A stretch of 11,419 nucleotides of DNA from Proteobacteria bacterium SPGG2. GTDB lineage: Bacteria; Pseudomonadota; Gammaproteobacteria; Acidiferrobacterales; SPGG2. Shown piece after piece: positions 1-7,128 of this stretch. The stretch's first letter is position 1. The number at the start of each line of letters is the position of its first letter. The stretch spans positions 1 through 11,419 of the forward strand of contig LXTK01000144.1 in NCBI GenBank assembly GCA_001643475.1, written 5' to 3'. The notes below the pieces were generated by a model. It ran no database searches. It was not told the DNA's origin and saw nothing but the letters and a program-made list of their open reading frames with translations. Position numbers and translations under genes: made by a program.

Positions 1-90
1 GTCTAGTGCACTCGCCCGCGCGGCCGGGCAATGGCATTGTGTCAACACACCGTGGCATCAAGTCTTAACACCGGGCGTCGCAAGCGCGCG

Positions 91-381
91 CTAGCTCAGA
101 TTAAGTAGGACTGAACCCTCCGAGACCGCAGGCGGACTGGTGTTCAAGTCGGACGCGTTCTTCTGTATCCAATCTCGTGCGATCTGCACGCTCTCATCTG
201 TGCCCGCCTTGTCTTTGCAGACCGTCACCGTGACGCCACCGTCGTCGGTGCGGATGGCCGAATAGGCTACAAACCCCTGCACAGAACGGATAAGGCTATC
301 GACCTCGGCTAGGCGCGACTCCAGCAAGTCGAACAGCTCTTTCGCTCCCGAACCAGAATAGCTTCTTACGACCGCATGCAT
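91..381 (-). CDS. Small ABM-like (dimeric alpha-beta barrel) protein, 96 aa, function unknown
   Basis: Reads as a 96-residue soluble protein starting MHAVVRSYSG. I chose the ATG at 381 over the upstream in-frame ATG at 420 because a strong Shine-Dalgarno (GGGAGGA) lies about 5 bases before it; the 13 extra residues from the upstream Met look like translated leader. The alternation of strand (HAVVRSY), amphipathic helix (KELFDLLESRLAEVDSLI), strand (GFVAYSAIRT) and strand (GVTVTVCKD), followed by a helix, suggests the ferredoxin-like ABM / dimeric alpha-beta barrel fold. It resembles conserved hypothetical proteins I recall from other proteobacteria, but I see no catalytic signature and assign no reaction. 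There is no signal peptide or membrane segment. It is transcribed away from the secretion operon and has a candidate promoter at 441-469, so it is probably unrelated to secretion. Its strong ribosome-binding site contrasts with the weak ones of the gsp genes. The gene is well supported; the fold is an inference. Confidence 0.75.
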   Translation of the reverse strand: MHAVVRSYSGSGAKELFDLLESRLAEVDSLIRSVQGFVAYSAIRTDDGGVTVTVCKDKAGTDESVQIARDWIQKNASDLNTSPPAVSEGSVLLNLS

Positions 382-440
382 GAGATCCTCCCTGTCTCGC
401 GAAATTCCAAAGGTGACCATGATCGAGTACTGCCGGTATC

Positions 441-469
441 ATTTGACCGGAAGCATTTCGACCAGTCAA
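441..469 (-). promoter_or_regulatory. Candidate sigma70 promoter for the 96-aa gene
   Basis: On the minus strand TTGACT (469-464, 5 of 6 matches to the -35 consensus) is followed after 17 bases by TCAAAT (446-441, 4 of 6 matches to the -10 consensus). Transcription would start near 434, giving a leader of roughly 50 bases before the ATG at 381. The -35 box overlaps the stop codon of the dnaE relic, so the promoter lies across the apparent rearrangement junction. Prediction from sequence match only. Confidence 0.4.
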
Positions 470-576
470 GGATACGCTTGCTTGGCGGCGGCGGCCACAA
501 GATCTGGCACGCTGATAATGCCATCGGCAAGAGAAAATTCGGAATGGACGTGAAGGTGGACGAAGCCAGTGCGCAC
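466..576 (-). pseudogene. dnaE: 5' remnant of dnaE (DNA polymerase III alpha subunit, PHP domain start)
   Basis: The minus strand from a GTG at 576 reads VRTGFVHLHVHSEFSLADG and continues with IISVPDLVAAAAKQAYP before a TGA at 468-466. This matches the extreme N-terminus of replicative DnaE: E. coli DnaE has FVHLRVHSDYSMIDG four to five residues after its start, followed by a helix ending in GMP. The relic keeps the HxH pair (H9, H11) that forms the first metal-binding motif of the PHP domain, which E. coli DnaE has lost. In a full gene the next residues would be approximately AVALTD; here the stop follows the Pro at once, and nothing further downstream in this frame looks like DnaE. An in-frame TGA at 592-594 limits the start to the GTG. 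With only 36 of roughly 1,150 expected codons it cannot make a polymerase. It is either a relic of a rearranged or duplicated dnaE or an assembly join. The identification rests on recalled homology. Confidence 0.65.
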
Positions 577-633
577 GGGCGTAGTTTCACATCAAATCGC
601 TGACAGGGGAAAGGGGTCAGCAGCGACCCGCCA

Positions 634-647
634 CAAGAACATTCTTG
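634..647. promoter_or_regulatory. Short palindrome, possible operator upstream of gspC
   Basis: CAAGAA-CA-TTCTTG is a perfect 6-base inverted repeat with a 2-base centre. A second overlapping inverted pair, AGAAC (636-640) and GTTCT (648-652), shares the same left arm. It sits about 140 bases before the gspC start, rather far for a repressor site on the proposed promoter but possible for an activator. I cannot tie it to a known regulator, and a palindrome this short can arise by chance. Confidence 0.2.
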
Positions 648-740
648 GTTCTGGATAGTCAGACATTAAAGGGCATCTTGGGACGATTTTGTGAATGAAT
701 CGTATTTAATCAGCAGCTTATTGGCACTTTTTTCAGTTAT

Positions 741-769
741 TTGTTAGGTGTTTTCGATACGCCTATATA
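741..769 (+). promoter_or_regulatory. Candidate promoter for the gsp operon
   Basis: TTGTTA (741-746) and TATATA (764-769) are separated by 17 bases; each matches 4 of 6 sigma70 consensus positions. A better -10 match, TATAAT (768-773), overlaps it but lacks a good -35 at normal spacing. In either case transcription would start within about 5-10 bases of the gspC ATG at 785, leaving almost no leader, which agrees with the absence of a Shine-Dalgarno there. Sequence match only. Confidence 0.4.
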
Positions 770-784
770 TAATTTAAGATTACA

Positions 785-1693
785 ATGGCGATTACACACC
801 CGCTTGCTACGGCTGGATTCAGGCCCGCCGCCCTCTGGGAGAGCCTTAAAGAGCTCCCTGGTCGCAAATGGTTCCCAGTTGTCTTAAATATGGCCGCCGT
901 TTTGCTACTCGCCTACAGCATGGCGCAGTGGACTTGGCGCATTTTTACCCCCCCCAAGACGCCCGTCGTCGCTGACGCCAGCGCCTTGGCCCAGACTAAG
1001 ACGGCGACCCTCGGCATACAAGACCTGTTGGCTGGCCATCTTTTTGGAAAAGCAGCCTCCAAAGTAGCGCCTACCGCCGCGCCCATTGAGGACATCCCCG
1101 AGAGCAGTCTCAACATGATACTGACGGGGGTGGTAGCAGCAGGTGATGATAGCCTTGCCTTGATAAAGGTTAACGATGAACCGGAGACTCCTTTTGCCCT
1201 CGGCGAAGAATTAACCCGGGGGGTCACCCTGCAAGCGGTGTATCCAGATCGAGCAATTATAGAGCGGCGTGGGGTCACCGAGGCACTGCTGTTAGAAGAC
1301 GCCGCCGCATCACTCTTAAAGACACCGGTAGCCGAAAGACCGGCCTCACCGACGAGGGGCGGGATCCAGGCACAAGGCAACAACACCTTTACGATCGACC
1401 GGGCAACTTTGAATGAGGAGCTACGCAATCAGGATCTCTTCCGTCAAGCGTTAATCGTGCCTAACGCCGGCGGCGGCTTTCTCGTGCGTCAAATTCAGCC
1501 GGGCAGCTTGTACGAAAAACTCGGACTCAAGGTCGGTGATGTTATCCGTGGTGTGAACGGCCGCAGCGTCAATACCGTCGATCAGGTTCTTCAAGTTTAT
1601 CAGCAACTCGGTGGCATTGACGAACTGACCGGTGTCCAGTTAGAAGTGATGCGCGCGGGTCAAATACAACAACTGCAATATACGATTCAATAA
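785..1693 (+). CDS. gspC: Type II secretion system protein C (inner-membrane clamp)
   Basis: Bitopic inner-membrane protein of the T2SS that reaches into the periplasm and contacts the secretin GspD. Of 302 residues, about 1-30 are cytoplasmic, 31-50 form one transmembrane helix (PVVLNMAAVLLLAYSMAQW), and a Pro/Ala-rich linker follows. The homology region spans about 108-172 (LNMILTGVVAAGDDSLALI onward), the part known to bind the N0 domain of GspD. The C-terminus, about 222-302, is a PDZ domain, with RQIQPGSLYEKLGLKVGDVI typical of this fold; PDZ-type GspC proteins are implicated in substrate selection. The ATG at 785 has no clear Shine-Dalgarno and sits just after the candidate promoter, so initiation may be near leaderless. 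A C8 tract (948-955) lies in codons 55-57 just after the membrane helix. First gene of the operon; gspD starts one base after its stop. Confidence 0.96.
   Translation: MAITHPLATAGFRPAALWESLKELPGRKWFPVVLNMAAVLLLAYSMAQWTWRIFTPPKTPVVADASALAQTKTATLGIQDLLAGHLFGKAASKVAPTAAPIEDIPESSLNMILTGVVAAGDDSLALIKVNDEPETPFALGEELTRGVTLQAVYPDRAIIERRGVTEALLLEDAAASLLKTPVAERPASPTRGGIQAQGNNTFTIDRATLNEELRNQDLFRQALIVPNAGGGFLVRQIQPGSLYEKLGLKVGDVIRGVNGRSVNTVDQVLQVYQQLGGIDELTGVQLEVMRAGQIQQLQYTIQ
948..955 (+). repeat. C8 homopolymer inside gspC
   Basis: Eight consecutive C bases encode the end of Thr55 and Pro56-Pro57 of GspC. Loss of one C would bring a stop at 1065-1067, and gain of one C a stop at 973-975. Both would truncate GspC just after its membrane helix and before the GspD-binding and PDZ regions. 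The tract is directly visible; any role in switching is speculation. Confidence 0.9.
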
Positions 1694-1694
1694 G

Positions 1695-3827
1695 ATGCAA
1701 AAAAATCTTCGCGCAGGATACGCGGGCCTTGCCTGGATTCTACTATTGGGCTTTGTGTGGTTCGGTCAGTCCGATTCAGGCGCCCAAACCACCGGCGGCG
1801 CTACCAAACAGGCAGCACCGACACTACGCAGGGGCGAAGTCCTATTCAATTTTCAACGGGCGGATATCCAAGCAGTTGTAAAAACCATTTCACAAATGAC
1901 AGGCCGAAATTTTATTCTAGACCCGCGGGTAAAAGGCAAGGTAACGATTATCTCCGAAAAACCCGTGTCCAAGGGCGCAGCCTATCAGATCTTTGTGTCC
2001 GCAATTAAGGCCCAGGGCTTTACTGCTGTCAGTAGCCCCGGCGGCGCCGTCAAGATCGTCCCCGTGGCCGAAGGCAAGCAAAATGCAAACGTAAGCCAAG
2101 ACCATACGCCGCGCGGTGGCGAGCAGATGATTACCCATGTGGTTGTCATTCAACATGGTCTGGCGACACAAATGGTGCCGTTGCTGCGACCCCTGATGGC
2201 GCCCACTAGCCAGCTGTCGGCCTATACACCCGCCAATGCGCTAATCATGACCGACTACGCCAACAACGTTCGCCGCCTGCTTCGCATTATTGGCGACATA
2301 GACCAACCTGTCAGTTCCGAAGTTACGGTTATAGCGCTAGAACACGCCTCGGCCCTGGACATCGCGGACCTAATCGGCCGTCTAAGCGCCACCGCCGCCG
2401 GGCCGGCGCGGGTGGCGGGCCAACAAACTGCAGCTCGGGCCGCAATCGGTAGTCAACGTTTGAGTATTGTGCCTGACTTGCGCACCAACAGTCTGCTCGT
2501 TCGTACCGACAACCCCGGACGGCTGACACAGCTCCGTTCGCTCATCAGTAAACTGGATGTGCCCGCAAAGGCCGGCGGCCAGACGCGCGTTGTGTATTTG
2601 AAGAACGCGGAGGCGGTGCAGCTAGCAGAGATTCTACGCGGCCTATTGGTCGGCGAGCCAAGGGCGCGACCAACCGCTGCGGCCGGACAAGCAGCGGCCA
2701 CAGGCGTTGCTGCCACTGGCTCGTTGATTCAGGCCGATGAAGGAACCAACGCGTTGATCATCAGGGCCGCTGATGCGGTCTACAACAACCTGCGTTCCGT
2801 CATCGAAAAACTCGATATTCCTCGCGCTCAGGTGCTAGTAGAGACGCTCATCGTGGATATACGCACCGACAAGCTATCAGAAATAGGGGTTCAGTGGGTG
2901 GGGGCAGGCTCAAGCGGCGATACCGAGGCCGCTGCGCTCACCCAGTTTCCCGCCGGCCAAATAAGCCTAGGGGCAGTGCTGGCTGACCCGCTCGCACTAG
3001 CTGGCGTCGCCGGCCTGACGCTGGCAGTGTTGGGCAGCGAGACCACGCTGCCGAACGGCAAAACCGTGCGTGGACTGAGCGCCCTTGCCACTGCACTGGA
3101 GTCAGAAGGTTATGGCACCATCTTATCGACGCCGAATATTTTGACGCTGGACAATACCGAGGCCAAGATCGTGGTAGCACAGAATGTCCCATTCGTGACC
3201 GGGAGCTTTGCCCAGGCCACCGGCGTGGCTGGTACGGTAAACCCGTTTCAGACGATTGAACGGCAGGACGTCGGCCTCATCCTGCGGGTAAAACCGCAGA
3301 TCTCCGAAGGCAACATCATCAAGTTAGAAATCTTTCAGGAGGTCTCTAGTATCGACGAGACCCCGGTCGGCGGGGCAACAGATATTACAACGAGGAAACG
3401 TAGCATAGAAACGACGGTAGCGGTCGCCGATGGTAACACCGTGGTGCTGGGTGGCCTGATCGATGACCGTTTCATGCAAAACGAGCAGCGCGTGCCGGGT
3501 TTGAGCCGCATTCCCTTCATAGGAGCCCTGTTCCGAAACCGGTCGAAGGACAAACAAAAGACGAGCTTGATGGTTTTCTTGCGCCCGACAATCGTGCGTA
3601 TGACAAAAGACACTCACAGGTTCACGGCGGATCGCTACGATTATATCCTAGGCGAGAAACGTGCCCTCGATCCGACGCCGTCGGACATCTTAGACCAGTT
3701 TACGCCCGGGGCATTGGTACGCGACCCCGCCGCGGAAAGCGATTACGAGGAACAGCCAGCCGAAGCCCTCGAGGGCGATGGGCTACTGGGTCCTCCTGGC
3801 ACGGGCGTTGACGATTATACTTCTTAG
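1695..3827 (+). CDS. gspD: Type II secretion system secretin D (outer-membrane channel)
   Basis: Forms the large outer-membrane pore through which folded substrates leave. The 710 residues open with a signal peptide (hydrophobic about 9-24, probable cleavage after SGA at 30). The periplasmic domains follow in order: N0 about 46-122, N1 about 145-204, N2 about 209-288, N3 about 296-374. N2 and N3 carry Ala/Gly/Thr-rich loops (about 231-252 and 321-343). The secretin barrel spans about 379-633, with QVLVETLIVDI at its start, NVPFVTGS (497-504) in the gate area, the signature VPGLSRIPFIGALFR (600-614) and the closing strand LMVFLRPTIV. The region after 634 corresponds to the S domain that pilotins bind and ends in an unusually acidic tail (DYEEQPAEALEGD). 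It starts one base after gspC, implying coupling. No pilotin gene is visible nearby. Confidence 0.97.
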   Translation: MQKNLRAGYAGLAWILLLGFVWFGQSDSGAQTTGGATKQAAPTLRRGEVLFNFQRADIQAVVKTISQMTGRNFILDPRVKGKVTIISEKPVSKGAAYQIFVSAIKAQGFTAVSSPGGAVKIVPVAEGKQNANVSQDHTPRGGEQMITHVVVIQHGLATQMVPLLRPLMAPTSQLSAYTPANALIMTDYANNVRRLLRIIGDIDQPVSSEVTVIALEHASALDIADLIGRLSATAAGPARVAGQQTAARAAIGSQRLSIVPDLRTNSLLVRTDNPGRLTQLRSLISKLDVPAKAGGQTRVVYLKNAEAVQLAEILRGLLVGEPRARPTAAAGQAAATGVAATGSLIQADEGTNALIIRAADAVYNNLRSVIEKLDIPRAQVLVETLIVDIRTDKLSEIGVQWVGAGSSGDTEAAALTQFPAGQISLGAVLADPLALAGVAGLTLAVLGSETTLPNGKTVRGLSALATALESEGYGTILSTPNILTLDNTEAKIVVAQNVPFVTGSFAQATGVAGTVNPFQTIERQDVGLILRVKPQISEGNIIKLEIFQEVSSIDETPVGGATDITTRKRSIETTVAVADGNTVVLGGLIDDRFMQNEQRVPGLSRIPFIGALFRNRSKDKQKTSLMVFLRPTIVRMTKDTHRFTADRYDYILGEKRALDPTPSDILDQFTPGALVRDPAAESDYEEQPAEALEGDGLLGPPGTGVDDYTS

Positions 3828-3855
3828 CATCGATACTTAAGGCTGGATTTTCTCC

Positions 3856-5367
3856 ATGGATGCCGCCCCCGATCCTCAGGCGCTGGACCTACAGTGCACG
3901 CAACGCCTGCCTTACCATTTCGCCAAACGTCATGGCGTTATCAGTGCGCGCGAGACTGATAGCGGTATTGAAATCTGGGCACGGCCCGGGGTTAGTAGCG
4001 CGGTACTATCAGAACTGCAACGTGCGCTGGGCCAAGCGATCCATCTACGGGAACTGGCCATCGATGCCTTCGAAGCAGCGCTAAGCCAGGCGTATGAACG
4101 CGGCATGAGCCAGGCCATGCAGATCGTCGACGACATGGATGGCGATCACGATCTTGCGGAACTGGCTCAAAGCCTGCCTCAGGTCGCCGACCTGCTAGAG
4201 AGCGAAGACGACGCCCCAATCGTACGCCTGATAAACGCGCTATTGACCCAAGCCGTACGCGACGGGGCTTCCGATATTCACCTGGAGCCGTTCGAGACCC
4301 GGTCGGTAGCACGTCTGCGTATCGATGGGGTGCTTCGCGATGTGCTAGAACCGCAACAGGCCCTACACCAAGTGATCGTGTCGCGAATCAAGATCATGGC
4401 CCACCTAGATATTGCCGAGAAGCGACTGCCGCAGGATGGTCGTATTACGCTGCGCATAGCCGGACACCCGGTAGATGTGCGTGTGTCGACCCTACCTACC
4501 GGCCACGGCGAGCGCGTAGTCATGCGCCTTCTAGACAAGCACGCAGGGCGTCTGGATTTGACCGGCCTGGGGATGTCCGATGAGCTATTGGAAGCGCTCG
4601 ACCATCTCATCCATCAACCACACGGCATCCTGTTGGTAACAGGACCAACCGGTTCGGGCAAAACCACGACACTTTATGCGGCGCTGTCTCGGCTGGATAC
4701 AAACAGCAACAACATAATGACCGTCGAGGACCCGATCGAGTATGACCTCGATGGTATTGGTCAAACCCAGGTAAGCAGTAAGATCGATCTGAATTTTGCG
4801 CGCGCACTAAGGGCAATCCTGCGACAAGATCCGGACATCATCATGATCGGCGAGATTCGCGACCTCGAAACCGCACAGATTGCGGTGCAAGCAAGCCTAA
4901 CTGGCCACCTCGTACTCGCAACGTTGCACACCAACGACTCGGTTGGGGCCGTAACACGACTCGTCGATATGGGGGTTGAACCGTTTCTGGTCGCGTCCAG
5001 TCTGCTTGGGGTGCTGGCCCAACGTTTAGTACGAAAACTTTGTCGGCAATGTCGTGTGGCTCGCGTCGCCGACGCAGCTGAGGCCAGAGTTGTTGGCGAG
5101 GGCGATGGTCAACGTGAACAACAGATATTCGGCCCCGGTGATTGTACTGCCTGCGTACAAACGGGATACCGAGGGCGCACCGGTGTCTTCGAGCTCCTGA
5201 CCATGGACAACAAATTGCGGGCCTTGATCCACGACGGCGCTGGCGAAGTCCGATTGCGGGCGCACGCCCAAAAGCTCGGGATGCAAGGCATCCGCGAGGA
5301 TGGGCTGCGCTGGGTACGCTCCGGCGTAACCAGTTTAGAGGAGGTTTTGCGCGTAACACGCGAATAG
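3856..5367 (+). CDS. gspE: Type II secretion ATPase E
   Basis: Cytoplasmic hexameric ATPase that powers pseudopilus assembly, held to the membrane by GspL. The 503 residues include a single N-terminal domain (about 15-100) of the GspL-binding type, then the N2 domain (about 118-235, with ASDIHLEP and RIDGVLRD). The C-terminal ATPase has Walker A GPTGSGKT (263-270), an Asp box (TVEDPIEYD, about 289-297), a Walker B-like DPDIIMIGEIRD (325-336) with Glu333, and a His box (TGHLVLATLHTND, 349-361). A zinc-binding tetracysteine has pairs at C396/C399 and C430/C433 (CxxC-30-CxxC), characteristic of GspE. All key motifs are intact. The ATG at 3856 is the only plausible start: an in-frame stop lies at 3838-3840. 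A weak AAGG lies about 13 bases upstream. The 28-base gap after gspD is among the largest in the operon. Confidence 0.97.
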   Translation: MDAAPDPQALDLQCTQRLPYHFAKRHGVISARETDSGIEIWARPGVSSAVLSELQRALGQAIHLRELAIDAFEAALSQAYERGMSQAMQIVDDMDGDHDLAELAQSLPQVADLLESEDDAPIVRLINALLTQAVRDGASDIHLEPFETRSVARLRIDGVLRDVLEPQQALHQVIVSRIKIMAHLDIAEKRLPQDGRITLRIAGHPVDVRVSTLPTGHGERVVMRLLDKHAGRLDLTGLGMSDELLEALDHLIHQPHGILLVTGPTGSGKTTTLYAALSRLDTNSNNIMTVEDPIEYDLDGIGQTQVSSKIDLNFARALRAILRQDPDIIMIGEIRDLETAQIAVQASLTGHLVLATLHTNDSVGAVTRLVDMGVEPFLVASSLLGVLAQRLVRKLCRQCRVARVADAAEARVVGEGDGQREQQIFGPGDCTACVQTGYRGRTGVFELLTMDNKLRALIHDGAGEVRLRAHAQKLGMQGIREDGLRWVRSGVTSLEEVLRVTRE

Positions 5368-5370
5368 ACG

Positions 5371-6588
5371 ATGGCAGCGTTCGAGTATCAGGCACTAGAT
5401 CTTCGCGGGCGTACCATTAAAGGAGTCATCGAAGGCGACGCCGAACGCCAGGTACGTTCGGCCCTACGTGATAAAGGTTTGACGCCGCTGCAGGTCGATA
5501 TCATCGCGGCCGAGACGACAGTCAAAACGCCTGGAAGACGCTCATGGCGGCGTGGTATTTCGAGCGCTGACTTGGCGCTACTTACCCGCCAATTCGCCAC
5601 CTTGGTGGGGGCTGGAATGACTATCGAAGAATGTCTTACCGCCCTGATCGAACAGACGGAGTCTACGCGCGCTCGCACGGTACTCGCAGGTGTGCGTGGT
5701 CGTGTCTTGGAAGGCCAATCATTAGCCCGCGGCATTGAGGCGTTCCCACAAGCCTTTCCGGATATCTACCGACACATGGTGGAATCCGGCGAACAGAGCG
5801 GGCAGTTGGCCCACATCCTCGATCGACTTGCCGATTACACTGAAGATCGCCAAGCCTTGCGCCAAAAGGTCCTCTTGGCGTTCATCTACCCAGCCCTAGT
5901 CACCTTGGTGGCAATCATGATTGTGGGATTTCTGCTGGTCAACGTCGTACCACAGGTAACGCGCGTATTCGAAAACACGGGCCAAACATTACCATTGGTT
6001 ACGCGCGTGCTTATAATGGCCAGCGATTTCGTGCGTGCGGGTGGAGTATGGTGGCCGATTGGAATCGCGGTTGTTTTTGTGGGAGTACGCGTGATGTTAC
6101 ACAACAAACGTCTGCGCCGACATTGGCATGGCTTGTTATTGAAGTTGCCACTCGTCGGTCGGCTAGTTCGTGGTGTAAACGCGGCCCGCTTCGCGAGCAC
6201 GCTGGGTATTCTGACGTCAAGCGGTATCCCCCTGTTACAGGCCATGCAATCAGCCGTTCTGGTCGTAAGTAACTTGCCCATGAGAGCGGCGGTTGATGAT
6301 GCACTACGACAGGTTCGTGAGGGTGCGGGACTAGCTCGCGCTTTGGGCAAAGCAAAACTCTTTCCACCGCTTGTTATTCATCTCATCGCTAGTGGTGAGG
6401 CAAGCGGCAACCTGGATATCATGCTTGCCCGTGCCGCCGAAACCCAGGCGCGCGAGCTTGAGAATTGGGTTAAAGCACTCACTGCGTTGTTAGAACCGGT
6501 CATGATTTTAGTCGTCGGCGCCGTTGTGGGCTTCATCGTGCTCGCCATGCTGCTCCCTATCTTTGAAATGAATCAACTAATCAAATGA
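5371..6588 (+). CDS. gspF: Type II secretion inner-membrane platform protein F
   Basis: Polytopic inner-membrane protein at the centre of the assembly platform, thought to pass the ATPase motion to the growing pseudopilus. Its 405 residues match the family length. A cytoplasmic N-terminal segment is followed by two repeated T2SSF domains (about 70-193 and 272-395), each with the family motif: SGEQSGQL (139-146) and SGEASGNL (341-348). Three membrane segments are visible, at about 170-192, 224-243 and 373-397. The start lies 3 bases after the gspE stop with no strong Shine-Dalgarno, so coupled translation is likely. Its stop overlaps the gspG start (ATGA). Confidence 0.97.
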   Translation: MAAFEYQALDLRGRTIKGVIEGDAERQVRSALRDKGLTPLQVDIIAAETTVKTPGRRSWRRGISSADLALLTRQFATLVGAGMTIEECLTALIEQTESTRARTVLAGVRGRVLEGQSLARGIEAFPQAFPDIYRHMVESGEQSGQLAHILDRLADYTEDRQALRQKVLLAFIYPALVTLVAIMIVGFLLVNVVPQVTRVFENTGQTLPLVTRVLIMASDFVRAGGVWWPIGIAVVFVGVRVMLHNKRLRRHWHGLLLKLPLVGRLVRGVNAARFASTLGILTSSGIPLLQAMQSAVLVVSNLPMRAAVDDALRQVREGAGLARALGKAKLFPPLVIHLIASGEASGNLDIMLARAAETQARELENWVKALTALLEPVMILVVGAVVGFIVLAMLLPIFEMNQLIK

Positions 6589-7055
6589 AAATAACCATGT
6601 CCTCTATTAAAGCGTTGACCGAACGATCCCATCAGTCTGGGTTCACGCTCATCGAAATCCTAGTGGTGGTCGTCATACTAGGTGTCCTCGCGGCGATGGT
6701 GGTGCCGCGTATCATGGAACGCCCCGACCAAGCCCGGATTATCGCCGCTAAGAATGATATTCGCACCATCATCAGTGCGCTCAAGCTCTATCGCCTGGAC
6801 AGTGGGACCTATCCAGATACCGACCAGGGATTGCTGGCCCTCGTACAAAAACCAGAAACCGGCAACATTCCACGCAACTGGAAGTCAGGTGGCTATTTGG
6901 ATCGTCTGCCGCTAGATCCCTGGCAAGCCCAATACCAATATCTGAACCCCGGCATCCATGGACAAATCGATATATTCAGCTTCGGTGGCGATAATACCCC
7001 CGGTGGCGAAGGTACCAACGCCGATATCGGCTCCTGGAACCTCGACTACGAGTAG
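6585..7055 (+). CDS. gspG: Major pseudopilin G
   Basis: Main subunit of the periplasmic pseudopilus. The 156-residue precursor has a type IV prepilin signal: a positively charged leader ending at Gly19, then FTLIEILVVVVILGVLAAMV. Prepilin peptidase would cut between Gly19 and Phe20, leaving Glu at mature position 5 (E24) and a mature protein of 137 residues. The C-terminal part shows conserved major-pseudopilin features: DSGTYPDTDQGLLALV, then LDPWQAQYQYLNPG and GGDNTPGGEGTNADIGSW, the loop that binds calcium in known GspG proteins. The ATG at 6585 overlaps the gspF stop as ATGA; a second ATG at 6597 would shorten the leader by four residues. The peptidase gene (gspO/pilD) is not in the window. 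Confidence 0.97.
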   Translation: MKITMSSIKALTERSHQSGFTLIEILVVVVILGVLAAMVVPRIMERPDQARIIAAKNDIRTIISALKLYRLDSGTYPDTDQGLLALVQKPETGNIPRNWKSGGYLDRLPLDPWQAQYQYLNPGIHGQIDIFSFGGDNTPGGEGTNADIGSWNLDYE

Positions 7056-7128
7056 CGTGATTTCGCAGCCAACGTCTTTCGGGTCGCGCGTGTTATGCCA
7101 ACCGGTTCTGCGTGGACAATCGATATCG

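Larger units (their letters stand above)
577..784. other. Noncoding upstream region of gspC
   Basis: No convincing gene on either strand. It contains a small stem-loop (GGGTC 614-618, loop of 6, GACCC 625-629) with no T tract, a perfect short inverted repeat at 634-647, and increasingly AT-rich DNA from about 700 ending in a TATATATAAT run just before gspC. If the dnaE relic was once a working gene, this stretch would have been the divergent dnaE-gspC intergenic region. Confidence 0.5.

Noticed and set aside
12..31. GC-rich stem-loop (CGCCCG...CGGGCA region) downstream of the small minus-strand gene
   Set aside because: Stem is short, and no T tract follows on the minus strand, so I do not call a terminator.
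376..603. 75-codon open frame on the + strand between the small gene and gspC
   Set aside because: No ribosome-binding site, low-complexity composition, and it is antisense to the dnaE relic, whose minus-strand reading matches a known family.
614..629. GGGTC/GACCC hairpin before gspC
   Set aside because: Five-base stem with no T tract; likely chance.
722..743. TGGCAC followed by a T-rich stretch, resembling a sigma54 -24 element
   Set aside because: The required GC at the -12 position is missing (CA is found near it), so it does not form a sigma54 promoter.
913..1428. 171-codon minus-strand frame inside gspC
   Set aside because: Shadow of a strongly supported gene; Ser/Ala/Arg-rich product with no recognisable family.
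4841..5395. 184-codon minus-strand frame opposite the end of gspE
   Set aside because: Arg/Pro-rich product typical of antisense frames of GC-rich genes; gspE motifs on the + strand are intact.
6958..7128. Upstream extension of the gspH frame into gspG from an ATG at 6958
   Set aside because: It would overlap about 100 bases of gspG and add residues with no family match; prepilin leaders are normally short.
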